Below are positions 25,506 to 35,421 of a DNA stretch of 64,000 bases, in pieces (within the stretch, counting starts at the first letter, position 1; each line of letters begins with the position of its first letter). Under the pieces are notes generated by a model. That model did no database searches, was not told where the DNA came from, and saw nothing but the letters and a program-made list of their open reading frames with translations. The DNA comes from Parus major (Eukaryota; Chordata; Aves; Passeriformes; Paridae): NCBI RefSeq assembly GCF_001522545.3, contig NC_031792.1:1199500-1263499 (forward strand). The letters are read 5' to 3'. A program made the translations under genes and the position numbers.

Positions 25506-25657
25506 TCACAGCCCCTGCAGCTCTCCAGAGCGGGGATAAGGGCTGGCCTTGGCTCTGTGCCGGTGCTGCAGCCACAGCCCCATGAGAGCAGTGGCCAGGA
25601 CAGCACAGGCAGCGAGGGATCCCAGCAGGATGGGCAGCAGCATGGCAGGAGCAGAGC
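25506..25657 (-). other. Transmembrane and cytoplasmic-tail exon of the ZP mucin
   Basis: After a GTGTCCAG acceptor the frame reads SAPAM, then the hydrophobic stretch [20 protein letters not shown] and [12 protein letters not shown] follows as stop-transfer, and the tail ends ELQGL-stop. Phase 1 entry completes a Gly codon with the preceding exon. This is what shows the protein is membrane-anchored rather than purely secreted. Confidence 0.85.
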
Positions 25658-28600
25658 CTGGACACAGAGACGGGAAATTGAGCAGTCAGAAATGTTCTTT
25701 GCACAAATAAAGACACGAGGAGTCAGGGATGGTGCCAGTGGGCTTTGAGAAGTCTCTCATGTTTTACCAGCTCAGTGCCACTCTTTTCTAATAGCTATAA
25801 ACATTTAATTAACATTAACAAGCTTCTGTATTTCACCTAGGAACACTCCTGACCCGTGGCCACCCTCATTCTGCTCCAAAATGCTGCAATTCTCTACAGA
25901 CTGAGAACATTCTGCCTCATTTTTCTCCCCTTTCCTCCTCCTAAAGCTTCAGTTCCTTCACAGGGTGCCTTTGGCTGCATCTCCTGGCTGGAACTCTGTT
26001 GGATGTGACACTAAATCCCCATGTCTGGGACTTAGGGAGGCCAAAGCAAAGGTGGGGAGTTGTTGGGATATAATCTAATCAAGAAAGTGATTAATAAATG
26101 TGCTGCTTTCCCTGGAGCAGGAAAAGCTGAGCAAAAAAACCTCTGCAAGAGAATTAAAACAAGGAGAGCCCCACCTTCCACTGGTTTGTACAGAAACCTG
26201 TTGTTCATCCTCCAGACAGGCCCGAGGGACACCAGGTTGTGCAGGTTTCCATGGCTGGTCCTGTCACTGGGCTGGGGAAGGGGCTCCACTCCCTCCAAGC
26301 AGCCCTGGGAGAGACAGGAAAAACACCTGGATGTGTCCTGAACAGATCCTCCTGCCCCAGGGCCCTGGGTCTCCTCAGTGTTTTCCAGCTCTGCTGCCAT
26401 TCCAAAAGGTGAATTGCCAATTCTCAGCCCAGCACACGTGTAAACCTTTATTCCCTAATTTCCTTTTCTTAGGGATCACTGACTATTGCCACCATCCCAC
26501 ACCATTAACTCCTAGACTTTTACAGAGGATTGGGGTGGCCATGGGGTGACCTTGGAGACTCTGGAAGCACCAAATCCCTCCTGAGTGCTGCGGGGTCAGA
26601 GCTGCCCTCAGTACCTGCTCACAGCCCGGCAGGCAGAGCCTCAGCTCGCAGTGCAGGTAGGCCATGGAGTGGTTCAACATCTGGAACAGCTGGATGGAGA
26701 AGCTGGTGGCTCTGGAGCTGCCACCCTTCAGCAGCTGGATGTGTCTGCACTCCAAGGGCAGCCTGGCAGGAACAAACAGCCAACAGCTCCAAATCCCAGC
26801 TCTGCACAAACTCCCCAGCACAGCCCTGCTTCCTCATCCCAGATATGGGAAAATCCACAAAACACCAGCAGGGCCTGCCCTGCTCAGAGCCCGAGGGAAG
26901 CAGAGCTGTTTCAGAGATTGCTTTTGCTGCAGTGTGCCACCCAGCCCCTGAGCTGCCTGCAGCACACATTTCACACCCAGTGGATTTCCAAAGCCCACCT
27001 TAGGAATCCTCGCTCTCCCCTGGCCTGGAGCAGGGGGGTGGGATGCTGGAATGGGCTGTGGAGAAGCCTGGCTGGCATCCCTGCACCCCCTCTCCTGGGA
27101 TGAGCCTCCCCAGCAGAAGGGGACTCTGCACACCTGTGCCAGCACCCGGGGGGGACAGCACGGTTCATTTCCATCAGTCCCAGCCCAAGGAGGGTTTTTC
27201 CCTTTCCCACCTGTGGAAGAGGCAGCACTGGGCCCCCGCAGCCCCGGCGCTGGCCGAGGGGCTCACACAGCACGAGTGGAGCTGGAGCAGGGCCTGGCTG
27301 CTGTCACCCTGCAGGGCCACCTGGGCCAGGAAGGTGTCCTGGGAGGGCTCTGAGCCAGGGGGCCCGGGGGCCATGTCCCCTGCAGGGCTCAGCCTCAGCC
27401 GCACCGAGTGGTTCCCGGAGCCGCAGGAGTCGCTCACGATGGCGAGGCTGGGGAGAAAGGCAAAAAAGGGAATAAAATGAATAAAGCTACGAATGAAATG
27501 AATAAAAATGAATAATAAAATGCTGCAGCAGCAGCAGCCAAAGCAGGGGCCAGGGGTACTTGCCCGTCCAGCACGGTGATATCCGAGTGCAGCCCCCTCC
27601 TCTGCTGGGAGCCGCTCCGCAGGGCTCCAGGCTCCAGTGTCACCGCTGTCCCCAAGCCTTCAGCTGCTCCATCTGTCACCTCCCTCGTCCTGCCCTGCTC
27701 CTCGGCCCCCTCCGTGCTCAGCAGCAGCCCCTGGGCTGAGTCAGTGCCCGCAGCACCCAGCCAGGGGCTCTCTGTGGCCGGGGGCTCCTGGCTGAGAACC
27801 CTGGCTGGGAGCACCTCAGGGTCACGGACAGAGGGCTCATCAGTGCCCTGGTTAATGAGCCAATTAGCAGGGACAGGAACTGCTGGGGGTGTGGGGGACA
27901 GGGCAGCCGTGCCAGGGCTGGAGTGACCAGTGCCCAGTTCTGTGACATCTTCCTCCAAGGGGTGGGACACCTCCAGAGGGTGGGATATGTTATCCAGAGG
28001 GTGAGACACCTTCTCCAAAGGATGTGATACATTCTCCAGGGGGTGGGATATCTCCAGAGGGTGGGATACCTCATCCAGAGGGTGGGATACATTCTCTAAA
28101 GGGTGGGATACCTTCAGAGGGTGGGTTACATTTTCCAGGGAGTGGGATATGTTATCCAGAGGGTGAGACACCTTCTCCAAAGGGTGGGATACATTCTCCA
28201 GGGGGTGGGATGAGTTCTCCAGGGGGTGGGATGTCTCTTCCAGAGAGTGGGATATGTTCTCCAGAGGGTGAGATATCTCCAGAGGGTGGGATACATTATC
28301 CAGAGGGTGGGATATGTTATCCAGAGGGTGGGATATGTTATCCAGAGGGTGGGATATGTTATCCAGAGGGTGGGATACATTTTCCAGAGGGTGAGATACC
28401 TCCAAAGAGTGGGGTATGTTCTCTGGAGGGTGGGATACATTCTCCAGAGAGTGGGATATGTTCTCCAGAGGGTGGGATAAGTTCTCCAGAGCATGGGATA
28501 TGTTATCCAGAGGGTGGGATATGTTATCCAGAGGGTGAGACACCTTCTCCAGAGGGTGGGATACATTTTCCAGAGGGTGGGATATGTTCTCCAGAGGGTG

Positions 28601-31600
28601 GGATATGTTCTCCAGAGGGTGAGACACCTCCAGAGGGTGGGATATGTTCTCCAGAGGGTGGGATATGTTCTCCAGAGGGTGGGATATGTTCTCCAGAGGG
28701 TGAGACACCTCCAGAGGGTGGGATATATTCTCCAGAGGGTGGGATACGTTCTCCAGAGCGTGGGACACCTCCTCCAGCAGGAGCCTGGCTGATGCTGGGT
28801 GTGCAGCAGACACGGGTGCCTGAGTGGGGGCTGCACCTCCCCTTGCTGCCCCCTCCCCAGTCCCTGAGGAGCTGAGCCCCACGCTGGGCTCAGGCTGCAG
28901 GGCTGGGCTGGGCAGGGGCAGCAGCTCTCTGAGAGGAGAGGTGACACCCCTGGGGGCAGGGAGAGGAGTGCCCCGGCTGGGTTTGGGATGGTCCCCCAGG
29001 GCAGGGGCAGAGCCTGTGGCCACAGCTGGGGTGGGAGTTAAAGCCAGCTCGTTCCCCAGGGCTGCTGGGTGCGGCTGTGGTGTCCTTGGCTTGAGCACGG
29101 CCCGTGGAGACACGCTGGATCCCAGAGCAGCTCCTGCTTTCCCTGCACTGCTGCTGCTCCCAGCTCTCGTGCTTTGTCCCGTGCTGGCCTGGGAGAAGAG
29201 CTCAGCAGGAGCTGGGGCAGGTGTGGGAGCGCTGGCAGACATCCCTGTATGGGTCACCACAGCCAGAGCTTGCCCAGAAATCCTTGTTTCCCTTTGGAGC
29301 TCTGTGGAGAATGCAGTCTGCTCTGGTGCTGGTCTCCGTGTGCCTGCCAAGGGCTGAGGCACGGAGGGGGTGAATCCCAGCTCCAAACGCTGAGTGGGAC
29401 GAGGTTTTCCAGCAGTGCTGGGGGTTTGAGCTGCTGGGGCAGGTACAGGGGCTGCAGCCCGGGCTGTGCTGCCCACTGTGCTCTGCTCATTCCCAGCTGG
29501 AAGCGCAGAGGAGGCTGAGGACGTGCTGGGAACAACTGGAGAAGGCAGCAGCTCAGTGCCCAGGAGCCTTTGAGGAGAGGGCTGCAGGGGTTTGGAGCTG
29601 GGGAGTGCCCTGGGCAGGGGTTTGGAAGGCAAACACCCCGTGCAGGGGGCGCGGGATGGGCTGGGGGTGGGTGCTGAGCCCCCCTGCCCTGCAGCCCCTG
29701 TGCTGCTCCCAGCCTGGGCAGGCTCTGGGGAACCCTGGGGCTCCCCTGCTGCCAGGAAAGGAGCTCCAGATGAAAACTGTGGCCTTTCAGTGCTGAAATA
29801 CACTCTGGGGGAAGGTTGGAGGCTCTGAGTGGACACCAGCTCTGGTGGCACAGGGGAGGTGCCAGGCTCTGCTGACAAGGAAAGCAAAGCAGTGCCCGTG
29901 GCCTGCTGGGGATGGGGAGCAGGAATCTGCATCTCCTCAGGCAGCCTGGGCATGGTCTGCACTGTGGAGCTCGTCCTGGGGTCCAGCACATGCCCTGGGG
30001 CTGAGGTGACAGCTGGGGACAAGCCCCTGAGGGCTGTAGGAACAGGATTAGCTGGCACTGGCTCGGAATTTACTTTTGCTCTCTCTGCTTGTTGCTTGGA
30101 CACAGCGGACAGAGCAGTTCCAGGTCCCACAGACTTCCCAGGGGGATGAGAGGGACTGGTTTTCACTGGGATGTCCTGGCTGCTCCTGGTCGTGCCCACA
30201 CTTGTGGCCAGCTGGGCCATCCTGTGGTCACCCAGAGGAGAGGGCAGCACCTGGGAGCGTGCTGTGTCACTGGGCAGCAGGACAAACACAGGCCTGACCA
30301 GGACCAAGCTGGAAGGGCTCAGGTGGAAGTTTGTGAACTCCAGCGCTGAAGAATTGGGTGCTGCCAGGATTTCCTGGATGGAAAGCAGCCCCCCAAGGCT
30401 GGAATTTGGGAATTCTGCAGGGAGAGGGGAATCCTGCATGGGCTGCAGGCAGATCATGCCATCAGTGCTCTTCAGCACAAAGGACAAGTGTGGGGACAAG
30501 GGCAGCAGGGTCAGGGGGTCACCTCTGACTGTGCTGAGGTTCTGGGCAGCTGCACCGAGGGACATCCTGAACTGCTGCACCAGAGCCTGTGCCAGGGCTG
30601 CTGGGACCTCACGGGGCACCCCTGGAGTGGGAAGTGCTGTGGTGGAGCTGGGATGGCTTCCCTGGGCAGGGGATGAGAGCAGCAGAGCAGCAGGAGCTCC
30701 CAGCTTGGTGGGGCTGGGAGGGACAAGGCTGGGAAGGGGAACTGCCTGGTCCCTGTGGCTGTGAGCTCCAGAGGGGCTGGGGACAGGGCTGGCAGCTGGG
30801 GACAGCACTGGAGAGGCAGGTTTGGGGACAGGGCTGGCAGCTGGGGACAGTGGAGGAGAACCAGTCTTGCTTCTTCTCCCTGTGCTCACCTGCAGCATCC
30901 CAGACAAAGCTCCCTGAGGCACAGGAGGGGCAGAAGCTCCTTGGAGCTGGGGCCCAGAGCCAGGAGATGTGGGTGAGCTGGTCGGGGTGTGGAGGCCCAT
31001 GGGCTGCATCCCAGCACCAGCAGGAGCAGAGGCACCAGGAGGCTGAAGCCCTGCTGGGACAGAATCCCAGGGCTGGAGGTCACCGTTCCCAAAGCTGGGC
31101 ATTCCTGGGGAGAGGGCAGGTGGTGTTTCTTTGAGCTCTTTAGTAGTTGGGGAAGGTTTAAATGTGGAAATCCACAACTGGATTAATGAGGACGAGCTCA
31201 GAGAAGGCTGTGGGCTCTCAGGGGAGGGAGATTTTCCAGGTCTCCCTGTCACTGCCCAAGGAGCAGCATCTCCTGGCAGAGCCAGAGCTGCCATCTCCTG
31301 AGGGCTCCTGTTGTTCTCTGGGGGAACGTGTTTGGTGCAGGTGGGAGCCCTGTGCAAAGAGAGGGGCTGTTCTCCATCACTTGTGCCAGCTTGGAATGGA
31401 GATGGCAGGAGCTCATCAGGAGCAGGAGCTTCCATGGAGAATGAAGAATTTCCGCTGCCTGGCAGGGGTGAGTGAGGAGCAGGGAGCTGGGCTGGGTGTC
31501 CAGAGCCGATTGTTACACCTGAGGCTGAGCTGCTGCCTTTGCTGCCTGTGGTCTCCTGCTGCAGAGACACAAGAGGGGGAAACCCAGCGGGCCTGGCCGG

Positions 31601-33974
31601 TGCTGTTCTGGCATAGCCTGAGCCAAGGGCCCCTGGAGCTGGCTGTGGTGGGATTGCAGAAGCTGTGACTGCAGCATGGGAGCTCCTCGGGTGGATGGAT
31701 GTCACCCCTGCCCCGGGGCCAGGCTGGGCTGCAGGGATCGTGCCCGGGGCCCTTTTCCCAGGGGGAAGGATTCCCGTGGGCAGCCAGCCCTCCCCTGCTC
31801 CTCCCAGAGAAATCCCAGCTCTGGGGGGAAATGCAGATGCTGCCGTTTCTCTCCTTGGGTGAAAACCCAGCGCTGGGGTCAGAGGAGAAGGTTTGGGGCT
31901 TGGCACCTCCCTGTGCTTGATGGCAGGAGGGGAAGAGAGAGCTGTGCCCTGGGGAGGGTCCTGGTGTGTCCCTGCACCCCGAGAGGGCCGGGGCAGCCCT
32001 GGGCTGGAGCTGGGAGGGCTGAGCCCAGCCCCAGGAGGACTTTCTGCTTCTCTCTGCGGTGCCAGAGCTGCGGGGGCCCGTGGTCCCCGTGTGGAGCCGC
32101 TCCAGGGCTTGCCAGGAGCTGTGTGTCCATCCTGGGCCCTCCTGGCTGCTGTGTGCAGCAGCTCAGCCCCCGCCAGGCTCCCGGGCACGGCCCCAGGCAG
32201 CTGAGCTGTGGTGTTTGCAGCTCCTCGGGGGTGGGATGCAGGGTCAGAGGCTGCTTCAGTGCTGGCATCAGCTCCTGGGCTCTGGGGATGCAGGCTCAGC
32301 TCAGCCCAGCCACCCTTGGTGATGGGCACGGGGCTGCTCTGGGCAGAGCTCGGCCCCAGCATCCCAGAGCTGCTTCTGGAGGCACCTGGGGAATGAGAAC
32401 AGGCCTTGGCTCAGCTGAAATCAGCCTCAAACTGCTCCAGCAGCACTTCAGGGCAGCTGAACTGAGCAGGCACTGCCTGCACCAGAGCCACACTGGAGCT
32501 CTGGCACTGCCAGTCCCACTCCATTCCCACTCCATTCCCATTCCCACTCCCATTCCCACTCCCAGTCCCATTCCCACTCCCATTCCCACTCCCACTCCCA
32601 TTCCCAGCTGTCACAAACCTCGTTCTCTGCTGCTGATGTGCAGCATCACACGAAGGACCCAAGGCATGAACCAGCCCCAGGGGATCCCTTGATCTCCTCT
32701 GAAGATGCAGGGAGAGGGAAACCCTGGCCAAGGACAGGCTGGCAGCTCTTCCACAGCAGAGCAAGATTAAAATAAACCGAAAGGAGCTCCCTCCCATGGC
32801 TCTCCTTCAGCACTCCCCCTCCACCAGCATCCCAGTGCCACCAGGAGTTTCCTGATCCCCCCAGGGTGTCCAGGCAGATTTGTTTTGGCACAGAGCAGAG
32901 AGAACACGGCAACCTCTCAAACCCAAAGCAGCCCCTTTGTCACTGAAAAAGGCAGACCCTGCCTTTGAAAGGTTATTCTTTTCTCCACACATTTTACTTT
33001 TTCTGTCTTCCCATCAGAAGGCTGATGTTCCAAATTACACTTTCCAAACCACAGACTAAAATGGATTTTCCTCCCAAAAAAAACTTCAAGCATTTTTCCT
33101 TAGGCACCTCCCAGGAAAGACCCAAATCTAAAAGCTTGAGCGTTATGCATTTAAATTGTGGCTTTTGACAAAGGCAAAGCAGAGGTTTAACAGCTTCACA
33201 AAAAGAAGAAAATTATTGATTGGGTAGAATATTCTTTGTCATTTCCCAAGTTTCTCTTTCCTGATGAGAACAGCCTGCCTGAGGACACTGCTTCCACCAG
33301 CCCAGTTAATTTATGAGCCCTCCCAGGGATGCTCACAGGCACCCAGCAAGGTGGAAATCCAAGGCTGTGAGTGACAGCAGCCCCAGGAGCTCGGCTGGGG
33401 CAGCAGCAGCACAAACCCAGCCCTGACTTTGTGCTGTCAGGAATATTTGTCAGGACAGCTGTTCCTAAAGCAGAGGCAGCACAGCGTGTCAGTGCTGCTG
33501 GACTGTGGTGCCTGGCAGAGGGGATTCTGAACGAGCCTTCAGCAGCACCAGCCTGATCCTCAGCGCTGCTTGGAGGCCCTGAGGAAAAGGGATTTTTCAT
33601 TTGTTTTGCCCTAAAGGGGCAGTATTTTCTCTGGGGACTGAGCAGCACAGCGATGTGCTGGTGAGGGGTCACTCACCCCTGGGTGAAAGCATTTCCCCCA
33701 AACCCTGGGTGAAAGCATTTCCCCCAAACCCTGGGTGAAAGCATTTCCCCCAAACCCTGGGCTGCACAAATGGGAGCAGCTTCTCCCTCACCCCAGAGCT
33801 GCCCACACCTGAGGCTGATGGCACCACCGAGAGCAGAGCAAAGGGGCAGAAAAGCAGTGATTTCTGAGATCAGAGCAGAGCCCATCACTCACCAGACAAA
33901 TCCAACAGTCCGGCTGCCAGCAGGACAACGATGGGGAACTTTCCCTGCATCTCGTGGAGCAGCACCTGAGCCAT
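25506..33974 (-). CDS. Unnamed mucin-like type I membrane protein with ZP-C module
   Basis: I do not recognise an orthologue by name. Six exons in transcript order: 33974-33893, 32385-27564, 27447-27211, 26762-26615, 26304-26175 and 25657-25506. They give 1,856 codons plus TGA with every phase agreeing. Exon 1 is a signal peptide (hydrophobic core [12 protein letters not shown], then Ser-Gly). Exon 2 (4.8 kb) is Ser/Thr/Pro/Ala-rich mucin-like sequence with an ordered-looking island (about 627-742) and 40 tandem heptads (about 1232-1506). Exons 3-5 resemble the C-terminal half of a zona pellucida domain: [12 protein letters not shown], a QCC pair, then [20 protein letters not shown] and a Cys cluster. 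Exon 6 has a helix at about 1811-1835, a basic stop-transfer stretch and a short tail. I see no canonical four-Cys ZP-N half. The likely role is an apical or secreted matrix-forming glycoprotein (inference). Confidence 0.85.
26175..27447 (-). other. Three exons encoding the ZP-C module
   Basis: Exons 27447-27211, 26762-26615 and 26304-26175 encode [17 protein letters not shown], the LHSCCVSPS strand, [11 protein letters not shown], the YLHCEL strand, [11 protein letters not shown] and [18 protein letters not shown]. Cys spacing and the SFS.Q.F...N...YLHCE signature are hallmarks of ZP-C in uromodulin-like and TGFBR3-like proteins. The segment between ZP-C and the membrane is only about 20-30 residues, so any release cleavage must occur in that short stretch. 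Confidence 0.85.
27562..27563 (-). other. GC 5' splice site (GC-AG intron) in the ZP mucin
   Basis: The donor of the 4.8-kb exon reads GACGG|GCAAGT. Only this cut gives a phase (two bases) matching the next exon, which starts with one base after CCCCAG and then CTC GCC ATC. The nearby GT (CAA|GTACCC) would shift the frame. Confidence 0.75.
27948..28770 (-). repeat. Coding minisatellite: about 40 tandem SHPLENI-type heptads
   Basis: About 820 bp of 21-bp units with occasional 18-bp units (33 and 7 by my count), all in frame. Consensus peptide is S-H-P-L-(E/D)-(N/K)-(I/V); the six-residue units read SHPLEV or SHPLEI. Variation is concentrated at positions 5-7 and is mostly conservative. The opposite strand and other frames are also open because the unit length is a multiple of three, so open frames there mean nothing. 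Confidence 0.95.
32518..32608. repeat. Hexamer-based simple repeat (CATTCC/CACTCC)
   Basis: Alternating CATTCC and CACTCC units run for about 90 bases in intron 1 of the ZP mucin, about 130 bases upstream of the acceptor of the giant exon. Confidence 0.9.
33673..33762. repeat. Three-copy 27-bp tandem repeat
   Basis: CCCTGGGTGAAAGCATTTCC and the following CCCAAAC repeat three times in intron 1 of the ZP mucin, about 130 bases downstream of the signal-peptide exon. Too few copies and no spacers for anything but a short minisatellite. Confidence 0.9.
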
Positions 33975-34072
33975 CCCAGTAAAGAATATCCCAGCTGGAA
34001 GCAGCTCCCTGAGGAGCCTCTGCTGCCTCCCAGCAATGGGCATTTGCTGCTTGCTCTGAAGGGTTGGGTTAC

Positions 34073-34104
34073 TTTATAAGAGCTTAGGCCAGACACCAAC
34101 CAAT
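34073..34104 (-). promoter_or_regulatory. TATA box and CCAAT box of the ZP mucin promoter
   Basis: On the minus strand a TATAAA (34078-34073, context CTTATAAAGT) lies about 100 bases upstream of the signal-peptide ATG at 33974, predicting a 5'UTR of about 70 bases. An inverted CCAAT box lies just upstream (34100-34104 on +), and a second CCAATTGG at 34133-34140. A TATA promoter fits a tissue-restricted, highly expressed secretory gene. Confidence 0.6.
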
Positions 34105-34229
34105 AACCTGGTCCAGGAAAAAAAACCCTGCACCAATTGGAATCAATCGCTTTTTAACAAAAGAACAGAGTGTGGTCAGGTGGATTTTATGTCCAAAAAG
34201 TGGGAATTGTGTCTGGGAACACGAGAGGG

Positions 34230-34560
34230 TGCTTGTGCAGCCCTGGGGGAAGAGTTAAAGCACTCCCTGGAGGGCTGGGTGAGGATGTGGAGGGGCTTGG
34301 ATGCAGCCAGAGGAGGGGAACAGAGCTGGGGCAGGGCTGGGAGCGCCTCCTGCCAGCTCCGGGCTCGGGGAGTGCCCACTTTGGAGAAAAGGAGGCTCAG
34401 GACAGGGCTGGCTCTCTGCAGCTTCCCCAGGAGCACAGGGAGATGTGGAGGACGTGGAAGGGGAGGTGATGAGTTCAAACTGGGTATGAGGAGGCGTTTT
34501 TTAGTCAAGAAGGTGGTCAGACCCTGGAGAGGGGATTTTGTACAATGCCCTGAACACATT
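34230..34560 (+). mobile_element. CR1 LINE fragment (internal 3' region)
   Basis: The + strand carries diverged CR1 sense text: GGAGAAAAGGAGGCTCAGG, then a GGGGAGGTGATGAGTTCAAA-type stretch and AACTGGGTATGAGGAGGCG. It lies in the spacer between the ZP mucin promoter and the TTC12 3' end. Confidence 0.6.
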
Positions 34561-35024
34561 TTGACTCCTGCTCAGCCCCGGAGTGCTCAGGCAGCTGCAC
34601 TGGGTGATGCTGCAGGCTCTTTTTAGCTGATCTATTCTATAACTTTAATTTTTTTTGCCAGTTTGTGCCAATGAAACCATCCACAGGGATCAGCCTGGAT
34701 CCCAGGGAGGAATGGAAACCACAGTGAAACAAGCACAGAACTCAAACCTTCCCAAGAGCCCAGGGAGAGCCCAGAGGCTTCTTGGGCACAATCACAGCTA
34801 CGTCTATTTTAGCCATAAAGCCCCCAAAGAACTGTAATTAATTAGAGTTTAATAATTTATTAATAATCCCCTGCAGGCAGCACCCAGCAGGAATCTCTCA
34901 GTGCCAGGCACAGACACCGAGCCAGACCTGAGACAGGTGGAGGGGACAGCAGAGAATGTCCTGGCACAGCCCTGCCTGTCTGAGGCACTGAACACCTGAG
35001 CAGAAGGAAGATAAGGCTGCTACT

Positions 35025-35320
35025 GACAGCTGGGACAGCTGGGACAGCTGGGACAGCCAGGGGACAGCCAGGAACAGCCCAGGGACAGCCAGGGGACAGC
35101 CAGGAACAGCCCAGGGACAGTCAGAGACAGTCAGAGACAGCTCAGAGACAGCCAGGGACAGTCCAGGAACAGTCAGGGACAGTCAGAGACAGCCCAGGAA
35201 CAGCCCAGGAACAATCTGAGACAGTCCAGGGACAGCCCAGGGACAGTCAGGGACAGTCCAGGGACAGCCAGGAACAGCCCAGGGACAGTCAGAGACAGCC
35301 CAGGGACAGCCACTGAAAAA
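35025..35320. repeat. Minisatellite of GGGACAGCC-type units
   Basis: About 300 bases of 9-11-bp units (GGGACAGCC, AGGAACAGCCC, AGAGACAGTC) lie just beyond the TTC12 poly(A) signal, in the spacer before the ZP mucin promoter. Confidence 0.9.
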
Positions 35321-35353
35321 AGCCACTGAAAAATTGATGTGCTTTGAATGAAT

Positions 35354-35359
35354 TTTATT
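35354..35359 (-). promoter_or_regulatory. Poly(A) signal of TTC12
   Basis: AATAAA on the minus strand (context TTAATAAAATTC), only 63 bases past the TTC12 stop codon. This would give a very short 3'UTR. The adjacent minisatellite makes a longer UTR unlikely. Confidence 0.6.
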
Positions 35360-35421
35360 AAAGCAAAGAAAACTCAACAGCAAATGAGATGAAGGGCACT
35401 TGTGGAAGGTTCCTGAAGAGT

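Noticed and set aside
24489..25585. Open frames of about 220-260 codons on both strands
   Set aside because: They overlap the 3'UTR and terminal exon of the ZP mucin in other frames, with no domain or splice support.
27561..27564. GT donor CAA|GTACCC for the giant mucin exon
   Set aside because: It gives the wrong phase for the ZP-C exon; the GC donor two to three bases earlier gives the right one.
27948..28770. Possible CRISPR-like array of regular repeats
   Set aside because: Units are directly adjacent with no unique spacers, in a vertebrate coding exon; it is a minisatellite.
28024..28875. Gly/Pro-rich open frames on the + strand and Tyr-Pro-Thr-Leu-Trp frames on -
   Set aside because: They are other-frame readings of the 21-bp coding minisatellite; the repeat length forces all frames open.
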